Shown in pieces: positions 13,635-21,981 of a DNA stretch of 64,000 nucleotides; the first letter of the stretch is position 1; the number at the start of each line of letters is the position of its first letter. The DNA comes from Aristolochia californica (Eukaryota > Streptophyta > Magnoliopsida > Piperales > Aristolochiaceae), in NCBI GenBank assembly GCA_029961685.1, contig JARWKL010000006.1:19097276-19161275 (forward strand). The letters are read 5' to 3'. Below the pieces are notes generated by a model, which was not told the origin of the DNA, ran no database searches, and saw only the letters and a program-made list of their open reading frames with translations. Position numbers and translations under genes: made by a program.

Positions 13635-14138
13635 TCATTCGGACAACTGCCTTTCTGTGCACAATTTACAGGTGTGCTCTTTTGGAAAAGTCTTCTGGGC
13701 CATCTGGCAGAAGCTTTCCTTTGATGTTTTGCTGAAGGGGATATTTCCTCCAAGGAGTTTCTTCAGCGTAGCTTCGAGACTGGTCTGGACGGTTGCCGAT
13801 GTCTCTTTATAGCTTTTCGAGATGATCGTCAGTGGGACGGAGGTCTTGTTGACGAAGCTTCTCTTTTTCTGAATCAGCTATTGTATGAGCTGTATCAGCG
13901 TCCTGAGCCTGTGGATACGTCTGGTTGGCCAGACTGCTTCTGGGAAAGGCTTGGCTTTTGGAACATGTCTGGGGTCATATTCCATATTTGCGTCACCTTC
14001 TTTGATGCCTTCAATAGTCACGACAGAAATGCTTGGAAACATCTTTGTGTCAGTAACAATTTCAGCAATACAGGAAATGAAATGAAGTCAAATTCCTTTA
14101 CTCTTTGTTATGGAGATGAAACTTTTACAAGCCTCCAT
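13635..14138 (-). pseudogene. EPRV copy A, ORF-Y pseudogene, function unknown
   Basis: This frame begins with an ATG three bases after the stop that closes ORF-X (TAA at 14142-14144) and aligns along its length with 24882-25325 of copy B. Readable motifs include MEACKSFISITKSKG near the start and YDPRHVPKAK about 50 residues on, with a lysine-rich C-terminal half. Copy A has a TGA where copy B has CGA and a TAG where copy B has CAG, so it cannot make the full product. It does read through the point where copy B stops at 25323 and ends at 13635. I recognise no domain. It could be the C-terminal part of ORF-X separated by an old nonsense change, or an independent terminal ORF. Confidence 0.6.
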
Positions 14139-14141
14139 AAT

Positions 14142-15110
14142 TTATTTTGGCATTTTCTCCAATACTGATAAGTCGGTGGAGGGCAATACCATCTGTTTTA
14201 TGTATCCATATGCATAAAGCATGGATGCATATTTTGAGTCTATGTCATGACTCAGCTTCACTTGATTCCAACTGTTGCTGGGTTCAGTGGTGAAGAAGGG
14301 AGTGTTCATCCCTTGTCAAATTTGTTCATTCCATCTCTGGAATTGAACAGTATGATCGGATTCGATCTTTGAACGAACGCTGTCCACCTTTTGAGGGTGT
14401 GGCGAGGGTTCCTCAAACATAATGTCCGAAAGTTTTAAAGGTTTAAATTTCTTTAAAAACTCAAACACATTAAAACTAGTTTTATCTGGTTTATTTAGGC
14501 TTTTCAACCTTGTAAACTCAGACGGGGTAACCAATTTTGTCTTGAATGATTTCTCATTACTAGACAAGTCCGTTTCCATCAGAGATGGATCCGTTAAGAC
14601 TTCCTTTTCAGCTCTAGACTGACAGGTAGAAGTCCCTGATTCTGATTTCAACGAAATCGTTAAGGTTTCCTTTCCAGCTCTTGACTGGCAGGTAGAAATC
14701 CCTGATTCCCCTATCTTCAGAGAAGATTGGGTTGTGATTTCCTTCTCATGCCTGGCATGACCGGTAGAAATCCCGGGTGGACTTGTGTTTATCAAAACCC
14801 TAAAGTCATCCGTCTGCTGATAAGCTGATGTTGTGGCTTCCTTTTCTCGCGATGGAGATCCGGTAGAAGTCCCAGATGAGCTTGGCATTTCATGCCATTG
14901 AGTGAGTTCTTTTAACTCTTCGGTTAATTCTTTAACCTTGAGTTGTAAGACTTCTCCACTTAACCCGTAACGGGCACAATTCTCATGTATGTCTCCTCGT
15001 TCTGAAAGAACTAAAAGACTATCGAATAGTGACTGTAGGGTTGAGAGCAATACCGTGAGTGTGGCAATTGCTGCTACTAGATCCGTCAGGGTGTTGCTGA
15101 GGGGATCCAT
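14142..15110 (-). pseudogene. EPRV copy A, ORF-X pseudogene (repeat-bearing C-terminal viral ORF)
   Basis: This is the counterpart of 23910-24878. The ATG at 15108-15110 follows the remnant of the RNase H end. The N-terminal ~45 residues are leucine- and alanine-rich with heptad-like spacing, and are followed by a charged KELTEELKELTQ helix. The middle holds degenerate peptide repeats (GTSTG, GISTGH, GISTCQSRAGKE, GTSTCQSRAEKE). A private TGA at 14316-14318 (GGA in copy B) cuts it about 58 residues early, and the downstream sequence still aligns up to the shared TAA at 14142. Because the polymerase gene is deleted, the frame is open upstream to 15311 and joins the capsid-like frame. Function is unknown. 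Some Caulimoviridae have an accessory or transactivator ORF in this position. Confidence 0.65.
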
Positions 15111-15300
15111 TTTACCTATCTGTAACACAAGAAAATTCTCGAGTGGTAAGAGTATCAGGTTAATTATAAAATTCTCTATAATGCAGGAGTAGAGAAAGTA
15201 ATTTATGACAATAGTGGGAGATAAATCACCACGCTGGCTGCCATTTGTATAACGGGAAGGCAAAAGCATAACCGAATATTTGGCAAAAGTTGTGCTTGAA
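15111..15300 (-). other. EPRV copy A, scar of the deleted protease-RT-RNase H region
   Basis: Copy B has about 1.9 kb here (21978-23908). Copy A has under 200 bp. The edges are alignable: the end of the capsid-like ORF (AATATGAGTGACTCTTCA) on one side and the end of RNase H (ACTCGAGAATTTTCTTGTG) on the other. Between them lies about 100 bp in which only a scrap such as CAGCGTGGTGAT resembles the protease gene of copy B. No catalytic motif of protease, RT or RNase H remains. The frame stays open through the scar. Confidence 0.75.
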
Positions 15301-17012
15301 GAGTCACTCATATTTTCTGAGTTTTTCGAGGAGGAAGACTCAGTTTCGAGATGAAGTTCATATACTTAATCTTCTGACTGGATGTCATCATAATGGATGA
15401 TTTCCAATCCATTTTCTTCGGCTAGTAACAAGTATGTACTGTACCGCTGTTGTTGTTTATCATTTGGACAATCTCTGGCGAAATGTCCTTCTTTCTGGCA
15501 TATCCAGCATTTGCATTTGCTTGGGGTTTTCCCCTTTGGGCACTATGTATTTGACCCTTTACTGGATGTGGTGGGGCCAGAATTTGTTCTTTTCTTAAAG
15601 TATCTCTTTTTAGGAGTATACCTTTTTGTAGAACTTTTTTGTATCCTAAATTTTTTTTGTCGAAATTTCTTATGATATTTTCGTTGCTTATGGGAGGTGG
15701 TTTTGCAACCATAAGCTCCTACATTTTTGTTCTGGTTTGAACAACATAATGTTTGTTTATTTGCCTTACTACTTTTCTTTTGTAGTTTTTGGGCTTCACA
15801 AAGATTTGCCAACATGTCTTGTACTAATCTATGTCTTCTTCCTAAAGTATCAATGTTTAGGAATATATCCATGGTTAAAGTACCAAGTTCTGGATTGTTT
15901 TGCCAATATTTTTTAATGTAGCCTTTTTCAGCTACATGTGCAAATGGTTCTGGGCATTTTGCATAAAAGATAGACAGATAAGGTTTCTGATCTTCTTTTT
16001 GCAGTTTATAGATGTAACTTGCAAACTCATAGTAATACTTCTCATAAAAACAAATGTTACAGATTTGTAACTTGTTTAATTTTTGAAGAGTTTCTAAACG
16101 TTTTCTTTGTTTAGTACTCTCATTGTAGGCTTCTAGGGTTGGATGTATTCCTAGAAATTCCTTTGATATCTTAGCCACTAATCCTTTCAAGATATTGGCT
16201 ATCGATATTGAGGTATTAGCTCATTTTTGGTCTTCGGGAAGGTTGTCCCACCAAAGAGCTACATTACCCTGTAAAGCATGGGTAAAGAAATTAAATGTTG
16301 ATTCTTGGTTCCAAGATTCATGCATATTTGCAGCATTGCTCATGCTTCTTTCCCAATCTTTAAGGAATTTTTCTCCATCCTTGGGGCAATCCAAATTGAG
16401 GTAAAATCCAAAAGGGTTTATGCTATCTATGGTTTGGTGTCCCTTAGTGGCATTTGAAGGATCAACATTTGTGTATTTTGTCGAATAGCTTTGTCCTCCC
16501 AGGGATATTTTGGAGTGGGAGAAACTTTCTCGTTCTTGCGGATGAACCGCAGTACGGGTTCGGAAGTTATCTTGAAAGCTATCTTCCATGTGGCTGTCTC
16601 TTACCGTTGAAGTTTCTGCTTCAAAATGGTTGCAACCACGAAGCATTCGAAACCTTTTACCAAGATCATCTGCCTTTTTGTCTTTAGCAGAGTAGTCTAT
16701 TTTCTTGGTATTTTCTTTTGCAACTTCATCAGATTCCCAGGCTTCTGGTTCACTGTCGTGTTGCTCTTGTTGTTTACTAGAAGATGGTTTTTCTTCTTGA
16801 ACATAATAAATCGGTTGGCGACCGAAGGTATTATATTCTGCGTAAACTTCATCATCGGTGGAGGATGATGCTTTTGAAGCGATCCTAAAAGCAAGTGGTG
16901 TTGGATCCTTTTTTCTTCTAGGTACTATGCGAGGTGTTGCAAAGTACACGATGTTTTTAAGCCATCCGACGATGTCAGGAAGGCCTAATGGTAATAAAGT
17001 TTCCATATCCAT
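15300..17012 (-). pseudogene. EPRV copy A, capsid-like protein with zinc knuckle, broken
   Basis: One reading frame runs from the ATG at 17010-17012 and is interrupted by TGA at 16221-16223, TAG at 15543-15545 and TAA near 15369. Visible parts, in order, are an acidic serine-rich N-terminal region, a core with NPFGFYLNLDCP and the WWDNLP motif typical of caulimovirid and retroelement capsids, a helical region after the first stop (FLGIHPTLEAYNES ... CNICFYEKYYYEFASY ... NPELGTLTMDIF), a very basic stretch, and the CCHC knuckle at 15468-15509. A single open frame across the basic region shows that copy B has a private one-base loss there. The role would be to form the virion and bind pregenomic RNA. 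The start is in TAATG overlap with small ORFb. Confidence 0.85.
15468..15509 (-). other. CCHC zinc knuckle in copy A capsid-like pseudogene
   Basis: The 14 codons read C-W-I-C-Q-K-E-G-H-F-A-R-D-C, a C-X2-C-X4-H-X4-C nucleic-acid-binding knuckle preceded by a Lys/Arg-rich tract. All four ligands are intact although a stop lies upstream at 15543. Confidence 0.93.
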
Positions 17013-17245
17013 TAAATAGAAAAACTCTGTGATAGAGCTAATTCTTGATGCTTCCGTTGAACCTTTTTTATCAAATACCGTTGTAGAATTTCTCTACGGG
17101 TTAATCACCACCAGTCATTCAGATATGCTTGATAAGCTATATCGGTTTCATTTACTGGTGTGAGAGTTTCTCTGGCTTGCCAATTTTGGGCTTGCATTGT
17201 CCGTACCAGACGGAGTTGATCTAGTAGTCTTGCTCTACTGATCAT
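17012..17245 (-). pseudogene. EPRV copy A, small basic ORFb (77 codons), one in-frame stop
   Basis: The ATG at 17243-17245 lies one base after the stop of ORFa, and the terminal TAA overlaps the capsid ATG as TAATG. It begins MISRARLLDQLRL and has a C-terminal basic helix (LIKKVQRKHQELAL). A TGA at 17105-17107 (codon 47, after two Trp) breaks it. It resembles ORFa at the start (M-I-x-K/R-x-K/R-L-L-D-R/Q-L), in a central L-x-P-x-x-x-T ... Y-x-x-x-W stretch and in the basic tail. I therefore infer an old tandem duplication of one small gene. Copy B has lost it: only 23 bases separate ORFa and the capsid ATG there. Function is unknown. Position and basic, helical character would suit a virion-associated or nucleic-acid-binding protein. 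Confidence 0.6.
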
Positions 17246-17246
17246 T

Positions 17247-17462
17247 TTACAAAGCTAAAAGGTTTAGCTTTCTTTTGATTTTCTTGATCTTGCATCGAAG
17301 GTTGTAGATGCGATCAGAATATCTTTCCCAAAAATAGTAATACCATACCATTGCTGGGATTGTATTATCTTCTGGCTGAAGAGTATTTCTTTGGAGTAAA
17401 GCGAGGTCAAGGATTTCTCTTTTTAATTTTAAACGATCTAAAAGTTTCCTTTTATAGATCAT
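17247..17462 (-). CDS. EPRV copy A, small basic ORFa (71 aa), intact frame
   Basis: The ATG at 17460-17462 overlaps the upstream coiled-coil ORF stop as ATGA. This supports that start over the in-frame TTG at 17474. It encodes 71 residues, rich in Lys, Arg and Leu: MIYKRKLLDRLKLKRE at the start, a WYYYFWERY aromatic centre and an IKKIKRKLNLLAL tail, probably two helices. The copy B counterpart (20010-20225) is also 71 residues and open. It is therefore the only viral ORF of this locus free of breaks in both copies, although its short length makes that weak evidence for selection. I do not recognise a family. It lies directly before a related ORFb and the capsid gene. Confidence 0.7.
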   Translation of the reverse strand: MIYKRKLLDRLKLKREILDLALLQRNTLQPEDNTIPAMVWYYYFWERYSDRIYNLRCKIKKIKRKLNLLAL

Positions 17463-17878
17463 TCTAGTGTCCAAGGTGTAAAAGGTGTTTTATACCTTGA
17501 TGGACTTGGAGAACCTAGACGTTCTTTTGAACCTAGCTATTCTTTTAAGGCTAAGACTTCTGTCAAAAGTTCTTGCATTTTATCTTTGTTTAGATTATCT
17601 AAACTTTGTTTAAGTTCTGTAAACTATTTGAAGAAAACAAGACTATTTCCATGGTCAATCTTTTCTAGAATATTTTCTAGGATGTTTTGACACTTTATTA
17701 TTTCTCTATGTTTATGTTCATCATAGAAGAAATCTATTTTCTATTGGAGGTTTTCAACAGTTTTTTCTAACCTATTAAGGGTCTTACCATAAGACTCTAA
17801 GGTTTGAATGGAATTGGTGACAATGTCACTATTTCCTATAGGTGGACCTAAGGCTTTGTATGGATTATGTGCCATCAT
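17459..17878 (-). pseudogene. EPRV copy A, coiled-coil ORF (~139 codons), three in-frame TAG
   Basis: It starts MMAHNPYKALGPP at 17876-17878, inside the end of the movement-protein frame (14-base overlap), and ends with TGA in an ATGA overlap with ORFa. TAG codons at 17741-17743, 17624-17626 and 17537-17539 interrupt it. The body has regular Leu/Ile spacing and charged residues (LESYGKTLNRLEKTVENL, then ILENILEKI, LKQSLDNLNKDKMQELL), as expected of a coiled coil. The tail is rich in Ser and Pro. Size and position after the movement protein recall the coiled-coil virion-associated proteins of caulimoviruses and badnaviruses, but this is analogy only. The matching place in copy B holds a different coding end (19859-20013). 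Confidence 0.6.
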
Positions 17879-18705
17879 CTATGTGAAGAGGAACATAAGC
17901 ATTGGGCCTTGGATTTCCTATTCCTTCGAAACGGGAACTGATTGAGGTTCTACTGGTTGAGGTAGAGGGCCTGTCCTGTTCGATGGAAAAGCTGGGTCTA
18001 GTGTTTGCGATCACTAGTTTTCCTTCTATCTCCTTTATGGTTTTTCAAGAGAGAGCAAGGTGTTTGGGTGCCAAAGGTAGAACTACCCATTCTGTTGGCC
18101 ATGTTAACTCTCTTGGGTCGAGTTCTTCTATGGTCAAGCTTTCAGAATTCTGTGAATTTCTTTGAATCTTTAACTGGAACCTTTCCAGTGTTGATTCCTC
18201 GGGCTACGATGCATACAAGTATGCGCATAACTCTTCTTCCTGGTTGAATTCCATTTTTCGACCAGTTGTCTATATAGATTTTTAGGGACAAGGTATCTTG
18301 CATATGCTTGTCTTCTAAATCTATTTGTAGATTGGGCCATGTTGTAAAGGATACTGGGCCTAATCCTAAGTTTGCTCTAACTCCTCCGAGTAGGGCTTTT
18401 TCAAAATTATTCTTCACAGAGTTATCTACTATAGCTGCTATGAAGGGTAAATTCTGATTGATTCGTATTAAGGGGTCTAATACTATACGAACTAGTCCAT
18501 AGTGGACATATTTGAATCTTTTTAACTTAGCTAAGTCAGATTCACTTAATAATCTGTAGCAGAAAGTACCTGAGTCGGTATCCTGTATTTCTACAGATAG
18601 TTCCTTCTGAAAGACGAAGGATTTCTTTTGGAATACAATCCAATCTTTGTTGTAGACTTCAGTTATTCGAGGGATACTTATTGTCCACTTTTGTCCATCC
18701 TGCAT
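17865..18705 (-). pseudogene. EPRV copy A, 30K-type movement protein, frameshifted
   Basis: The first part is open from the ATG at 18705 to 18142 (187 residues): an N-terminal region, then KYVHYGLVRIVLDPL, a hydrophobic core with FIAAIVDN, and GGVRANLGLGPVSFTTWP, the pattern of the caulimovirid cell-to-cell movement protein core. Near 18142-18165 the coding continues in another frame through LTIEELDPREL and a Pro/Ser/Thr-rich tail to the stop at 17865, with a further TGA at 18045-18047. Total length (~280 codons) suits the family. An in-frame TAA lies just upstream of the ATG. There is no counterpart in copy B. The role is transport of virus through plasmodesmata. Confidence 0.75.
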
Positions 18706-18847
18706 CAGATTAGGATGTTACTTACAAATGTTACTTGGGATATGACAGGTATGGGTCGTAACTGTTTGGGAGTATGTATACCTAGACAGAAAGAATCAAA
18801 GATAAGCTTTGACTTCTTTGATACATACAAAACCAAGTCTAATACTC
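18706..18847 (-). other. EPRV copy A, short spacer between primer site and movement protein
   Basis: It matches copy B at about 26690-26775 until TAACATTTGTAAG, then diverges. Copy B continues into a coiled-coil ORF (26867) that copy A does not have, whereas copy A reaches the movement protein within some 30 bases. An ORF1 deletion in copy A is the simplest reading. Confidence 0.5.
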
Positions 18848-18860
18848 GGCTCTGATACCA
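18848..18860 (-). promoter_or_regulatory. tRNA-Met primer binding site, copy A
   Basis: On the minus strand the bases read TGGTATCAGAGCC, a 13-base match to the complement of the 3' end of plant initiator tRNA-Met, the standard primer for minus-strand DNA synthesis in Caulimoviridae. It sits between leader and first ORF, as expected. Copy B has lost it. Confidence 0.88.
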
Positions 18861-19690
18861 TTTTTGACAAAAGAGTCTCTAGCAGACTTTGACAGCGGAA
18901 TACTGATACCAAAGCACTATTGCTATGATATCGACACAAAGTCTCTAGCAGACTTATACACACAGCGGAAAACAACCTCGGGATGAGGGCAACGGAACTA
19001 GAATCCTAGGGACTGCTACCTGCCAGTTTCGAGCTACAGGCAGTGGATGACATCTACGGGCAACGGAAAACAATAATGACTCACACAATTCCTACTGTCA
19101 CACTTCGTCTATCCTATCAATTTACCATTATGCCACTTTCTTTCTTCCTACCACATGTCACTGCTATGTACTCGTTTGTGTCTATGTCATAGCTATCTAA
19201 TAGGCCCAACATGACTTCTGCTACTACCTAGAATTTCTTCGGGGTTTGACCCTATTCCTGTCGGGTTACCACCAAGTGGGCAATTCCGTCGATGCGGTCC
19301 TCATGGTCTTCGGAGGGCCCCGAGCCGTTCCTATTAACCGTTGCGGCTCCATGGCTGCTTCAGCAGGGTAGAGCACAACTCCGTTTTGTTTTCTACCTCG
19401 GAGCGTAGCCGAATAATTCCAAGTCTCTAGCTTCTGTCCTATTTGGCACTATTTCGATACTATTTATTTTTGACGAGTGAACAGTAAACATGAATAGAAA
19501 TCATGAATAGTAACTCTGAATAGTAAAAATGAACAGTTCTTTTGAACAGTAACTATGGAACAGTAAAAACAAATACTGTGGAGATCAATACATATAGATG
19601 CGGAATATGAACAGTAATAACAACTACTGTGGAGATCATTTTTATATATGCGAAACATGAACAGTAAAAACAACTATTGTACGAATCACA
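18861..19690 (-). promoter_or_regulatory. EPRV copy A leader region
   Basis: This is the non-coding pregenomic RNA leader, matching copy B at about 25872-26650 in reverse orientation. It contains a repeated AGTCTCTAGCAGACTT (about 18872 and 18940), a GC-richer central part able to form local hairpins, and at its upstream end many degenerate ACTGTTCAT / ACTATTCAT units. No ORF longer than short uORFs is convincing. Confidence 0.65.
19558..19680 (-). repeat. 50-51-bp tandem repeat in copy A leader, ~2.4 units
   Basis: Units begin at 19558, 19609 and 19659. Each contains GAACAGTAA, then ACTGTGGAGATCA, then a TATA-like AT stretch with ATGCGRAA. The same repeat is found in copy B at 25872-25995. 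Confidence 0.8.
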
Positions 19691-19858
19691 ATATTACAAA
19701 CATGCGGAAATATAAAAAAACGTTATTCAAAGAAAAAACATAACGAAATACATACCCTTAAAAAAAGGAATGACCCATGAAGAAACCGTATCTCAACCTA
19801 TAGACACCGCTTTCAACAGGAGAAGCATCTACAAGTACATACAGAAAATAAAAAAAAA
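19691..19858. other. Centre between the two EPRV copies, unassigned
   Basis: This AT-rich stretch lies between recognisable copy A leader and the first recognisable coding residues of copy B. Its first part (CATGCGGAAATAT) may be a further decayed leader repeat. Its second part, ending in a 12-A run, may belong to the ORF that carries the viroplasmin-like end. The exact copy A / copy B breakpoint cannot be placed by eye. Confidence 0.4.
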
Positions 19859-20013
19859 AAATACTGGTATGTTGTCTTCATAGGAAGAGAAACAGATATG
19901 ACAGCTGGGAAGAAGCCCAAGCTCAAGTCATAGGATTTCCCAGAAATTCTCTCCGAAAATTCCGGACGAAGGACGATGCTGAACAAGCTTGGACAGCATC
20001 CCGAAATAAATGA
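19859..20013 (+). pseudogene. EPRV copy B, 3' end of a viroplasmin-like (RNase H1 hybrid-binding-like) ORF
   Basis: Two frames split by about one base near 19896 each carry half of a known pattern. The first gives KYWYVVFIGRETD. The second, from 19897, gives YDSWEEAQAQVIGF and then a KF-x-T ... A-x-x-AW ending. Viroplasmin/Cauli_VI domains and the RNase H1 hybrid-binding domain share the order Y-x-V-x-x-G-R ... Y-x-S-W ... V-x-G-F ... K-F-x-T ... A. The domain binds RNA or RNA/DNA hybrids and occurs in caulimovirus inclusion-body/transactivator proteins. The terminal TGA (20011-20013) overlaps the ORFa ATG as ATGA, so it was the gene immediately upstream of ORFa. Copy A has a different coding end there. 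Confidence 0.6.
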
Positions 20014-20225
20014 TCTATAAAAAAAAACTTTTAGATCGTTTACAAAGAAAGAGAGAAGGCCTAGCCTTCACCCTCTTATTAAGAAACATGCTTCAACCAG
20101 AAGATGATTCTATCCACTCCATGGAAATGTATTATTTCCATTGGGAAAGATACACGAATTGCATCCATAAATTTCGATGCAAGATCGAAAATATTAAACA
20201 AAAGCTAAACTTCCTAGCTTTGTAA
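20010..20225 (+). CDS. EPRV copy B, small basic ORFa (71 aa), intact frame
   Basis: It is the same length as the copy A version (17247-17462) and has the same features: MIYKKKLLDRLQRKRE at the start, LQPEDDSI in the middle, an MYYFHWERY aromatic segment and an IKQKLNFLAL tail. The start is fixed by the ATGA overlap with the preceding ORF. It ends 23 bases before the capsid ATG. Here ORFb is missing: sequence equivalent to the first bases of ORFb (TTTGTAAAAATGA) runs straight into that equivalent to its last bases (GAGTTTTTCTATTTAATGG), a clean loss of about 211 bp relative to copy A. Function is unknown. Confidence 0.7.
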   Translation: MIYKKKLLDRLQRKREGLAFTLLLRNMLQPEDDSIHSMEMYYFHWERYTNCIHKFRCKIENIKQKLNFLAL

Positions 20226-20248
20226 AAATGAATGAGTTTTTCTATTTA

Positions 20249-21981
20249 ATGGATATGGAAACTCCATTACCATTAGGCCTTCCTGACATCACCGGATGAC
20301 TTAAAAACCTCGTGTACTTTGAAACACCTTGCATAGCACCTAGAAGAAAAAAGGATCCAGCACCACCTGCTTTTAGGATCGCTTCAAAAGCATCATCCTA
20401 CACCGATGATGAAGTTTACGCAAAATATAATACCTTCGGTCGCCAACCGAGTTATTATGTTCAAGAAGAAAAACCATCTTCTAGTAAACAACAAGAGCAA
20501 CACGACAGTGAACCAGAAGCTTGGGAATCTGATGAAGTTGCAGAAGAAAATACCAAGAAAACAAACTACTCTGCTAAAGACAAAAAGGCAGATGATCTTG
20601 GTAAAAGATTTCGAATGCTTCGTGGTAGCGACCATTTTGAAGCAGAAACTTCAAGGGTACGAGATACCCACATGGAAGATAGCTTTCAAGATAACTTTCG
20701 AAACCGTACTGCGGTTCATCCGCAAGAAAGAAAAAGTTTCTCCCACTCCAAAATATCCCTGGGAGGACAAAGGTATTCGACAAAATACACAAATGTCGAT
20801 CCTTCAAATGCTACTAAGGGACACCAAACCATAGATAGCATAAACCCTTTTGGATTTTACCTCAACTTGGATTGCCCCAAGGGTGGAGAAAAAGTCCTTA
20901 AAGATTGGGAAAGAAGCATGAGCAATGCTGCAAATATGCATGAATCTTGGAACCAAGAATCAGCATTTAATTTCTTTACCCATGCTTTACAGGGTAATGT
21001 AGCTCTTTGGTGGGACAACCTTCCCGAAGACCAAAAATGAGCTAATACCTCAATAACGATAGCCAATATCTTGGAAGGATTAGTGGCTAAGATATCAAAG
21101 GAATTTCTAGGAATACATCCAACTCTAGAAGCCTACAATGAGAGTACTAAACAAAGAAAACGTCTAGAAACTCTTTAGAAATTAAACAAGTTACAAATCT
21201 GTAACATTTGTTTTTATGAGAAGTATTACTGCGAGTTTGCAAGTTACTTCTATAAACTGCAAAAAGAAGATCAGAAACCTTATCCGTCTATCTTTTATGT
21301 AAAAGTACCACAACCATTTGCACATGTAGCTGAAAAAGACTACATTACAAAATATTGGCAAAACAATCCAGAACTTGGTACTTTAACCATGGATATTTTC
21401 CTAAACATTGATACTTTAGGAAGAAGACATAGATTTGTACAAGACATGTTGGCAAATCTTTGTGAAGCCCAAAAACTACAAAAGAAAAGTAGTAAGGCAA
21501 ATAAACAAATATTATGTTGTTCAAACCAGAACAAAAATGTAGGAGCTTATGGTTGCAAAACCACTCCCATAAGCAACGAAAATATCCTAAGAAATTTCAA
21601 CAGAAAAAATTAAGGATACAAAAAAGTTCTACAACAAGGTATACTCCTAAAAAGAGATACTTTAAGAAAAGAACAAATTCTGGCCCCACCACATCCAGTA
21701 AAGGGTCAAATGCATACTGCCCAAAGGGGAAAACCCCAAGCAAATGCAAATGCTGGATATGCCAGAAAGAAGGACATTTCGCTAGAGATTGTCCAATTGA
21801 TAAACAACAACGGCGGTACAGTACATACATGTTACTAGTCGAAGAAAATGGATTGGAAATCATCCATTACGATGACATCCAGTCAGAAGATGAAGTATAT
21901 GAACTTCATCTCAAAACTGAGTCCTCCTCCTCGGAAAACTCAGAAAATATGAGTGACTCTTCAGGCTCCTTCTCTGAATGA
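20249..21981 (+). pseudogene. EPRV copy B, capsid-like protein with zinc knuckle, broken
   Basis: The ATG at 20249 (an in-frame ATG also lies at 20228) is followed by a private TGA at codon 17 (20297-20299; Trp in copy A). Further breaks are TGA at 21038-21040 (shared with copy A), TAG near 21176 (Gln in copy A) and a one-base loss near 21563-21566 that shifts the frame before the basic region. Domain order matches copy A: acidic Ser-rich N-terminus, NPFGFYLNLDCP, WWDNLP, NPELGTLTMDIF helix region, basic tract and CCHC knuckle. By hand count about 21 of 240 residues differ between copies in the N-terminal and core part. The final TGA overlaps the protease-RT ATG (ATGA at 21978). Confidence 0.87.
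21751..21792 (+). other. CCHC zinc knuckle in copy B capsid-like pseudogene
   Basis: The C-X2-C-X4-H-X4-C pattern (C-W-I-C ... G-H-F ... D-C) is intact, with the Lys-rich SKCK just before it. It has the same sequence as in copy A. Confidence 0.93.

Noticed and set aside
14422..14622. Plus-strand ORFs across copy A (for example 14422-14622, 15397-15675, 16454-16868) and minus-strand ORFs across copy B (20393-21066, 21597-21863, 24852-25139)
   Set aside because: They are antisense shadows of the viral genes and mirror one another only because the copies are inverted.
15422..15712. 96-codon minus-strand ORF overlapping the copy A zinc knuckle region
   Set aside because: It is an out-of-frame reading of the capsid-like gene; the CCHC frame is the other one.
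18848..18860. Possible tRNA gene because of the tRNA-Met-like bases
   Set aside because: Only the 13-base complement of the tRNA 3' end is present; no cloverleaf can be built around it.
19464..19673. 69-codon minus-strand ORF in the copy A leader
   Set aside because: It is made of the 50-bp leader repeat and AT-rich units; copy B does not preserve it.
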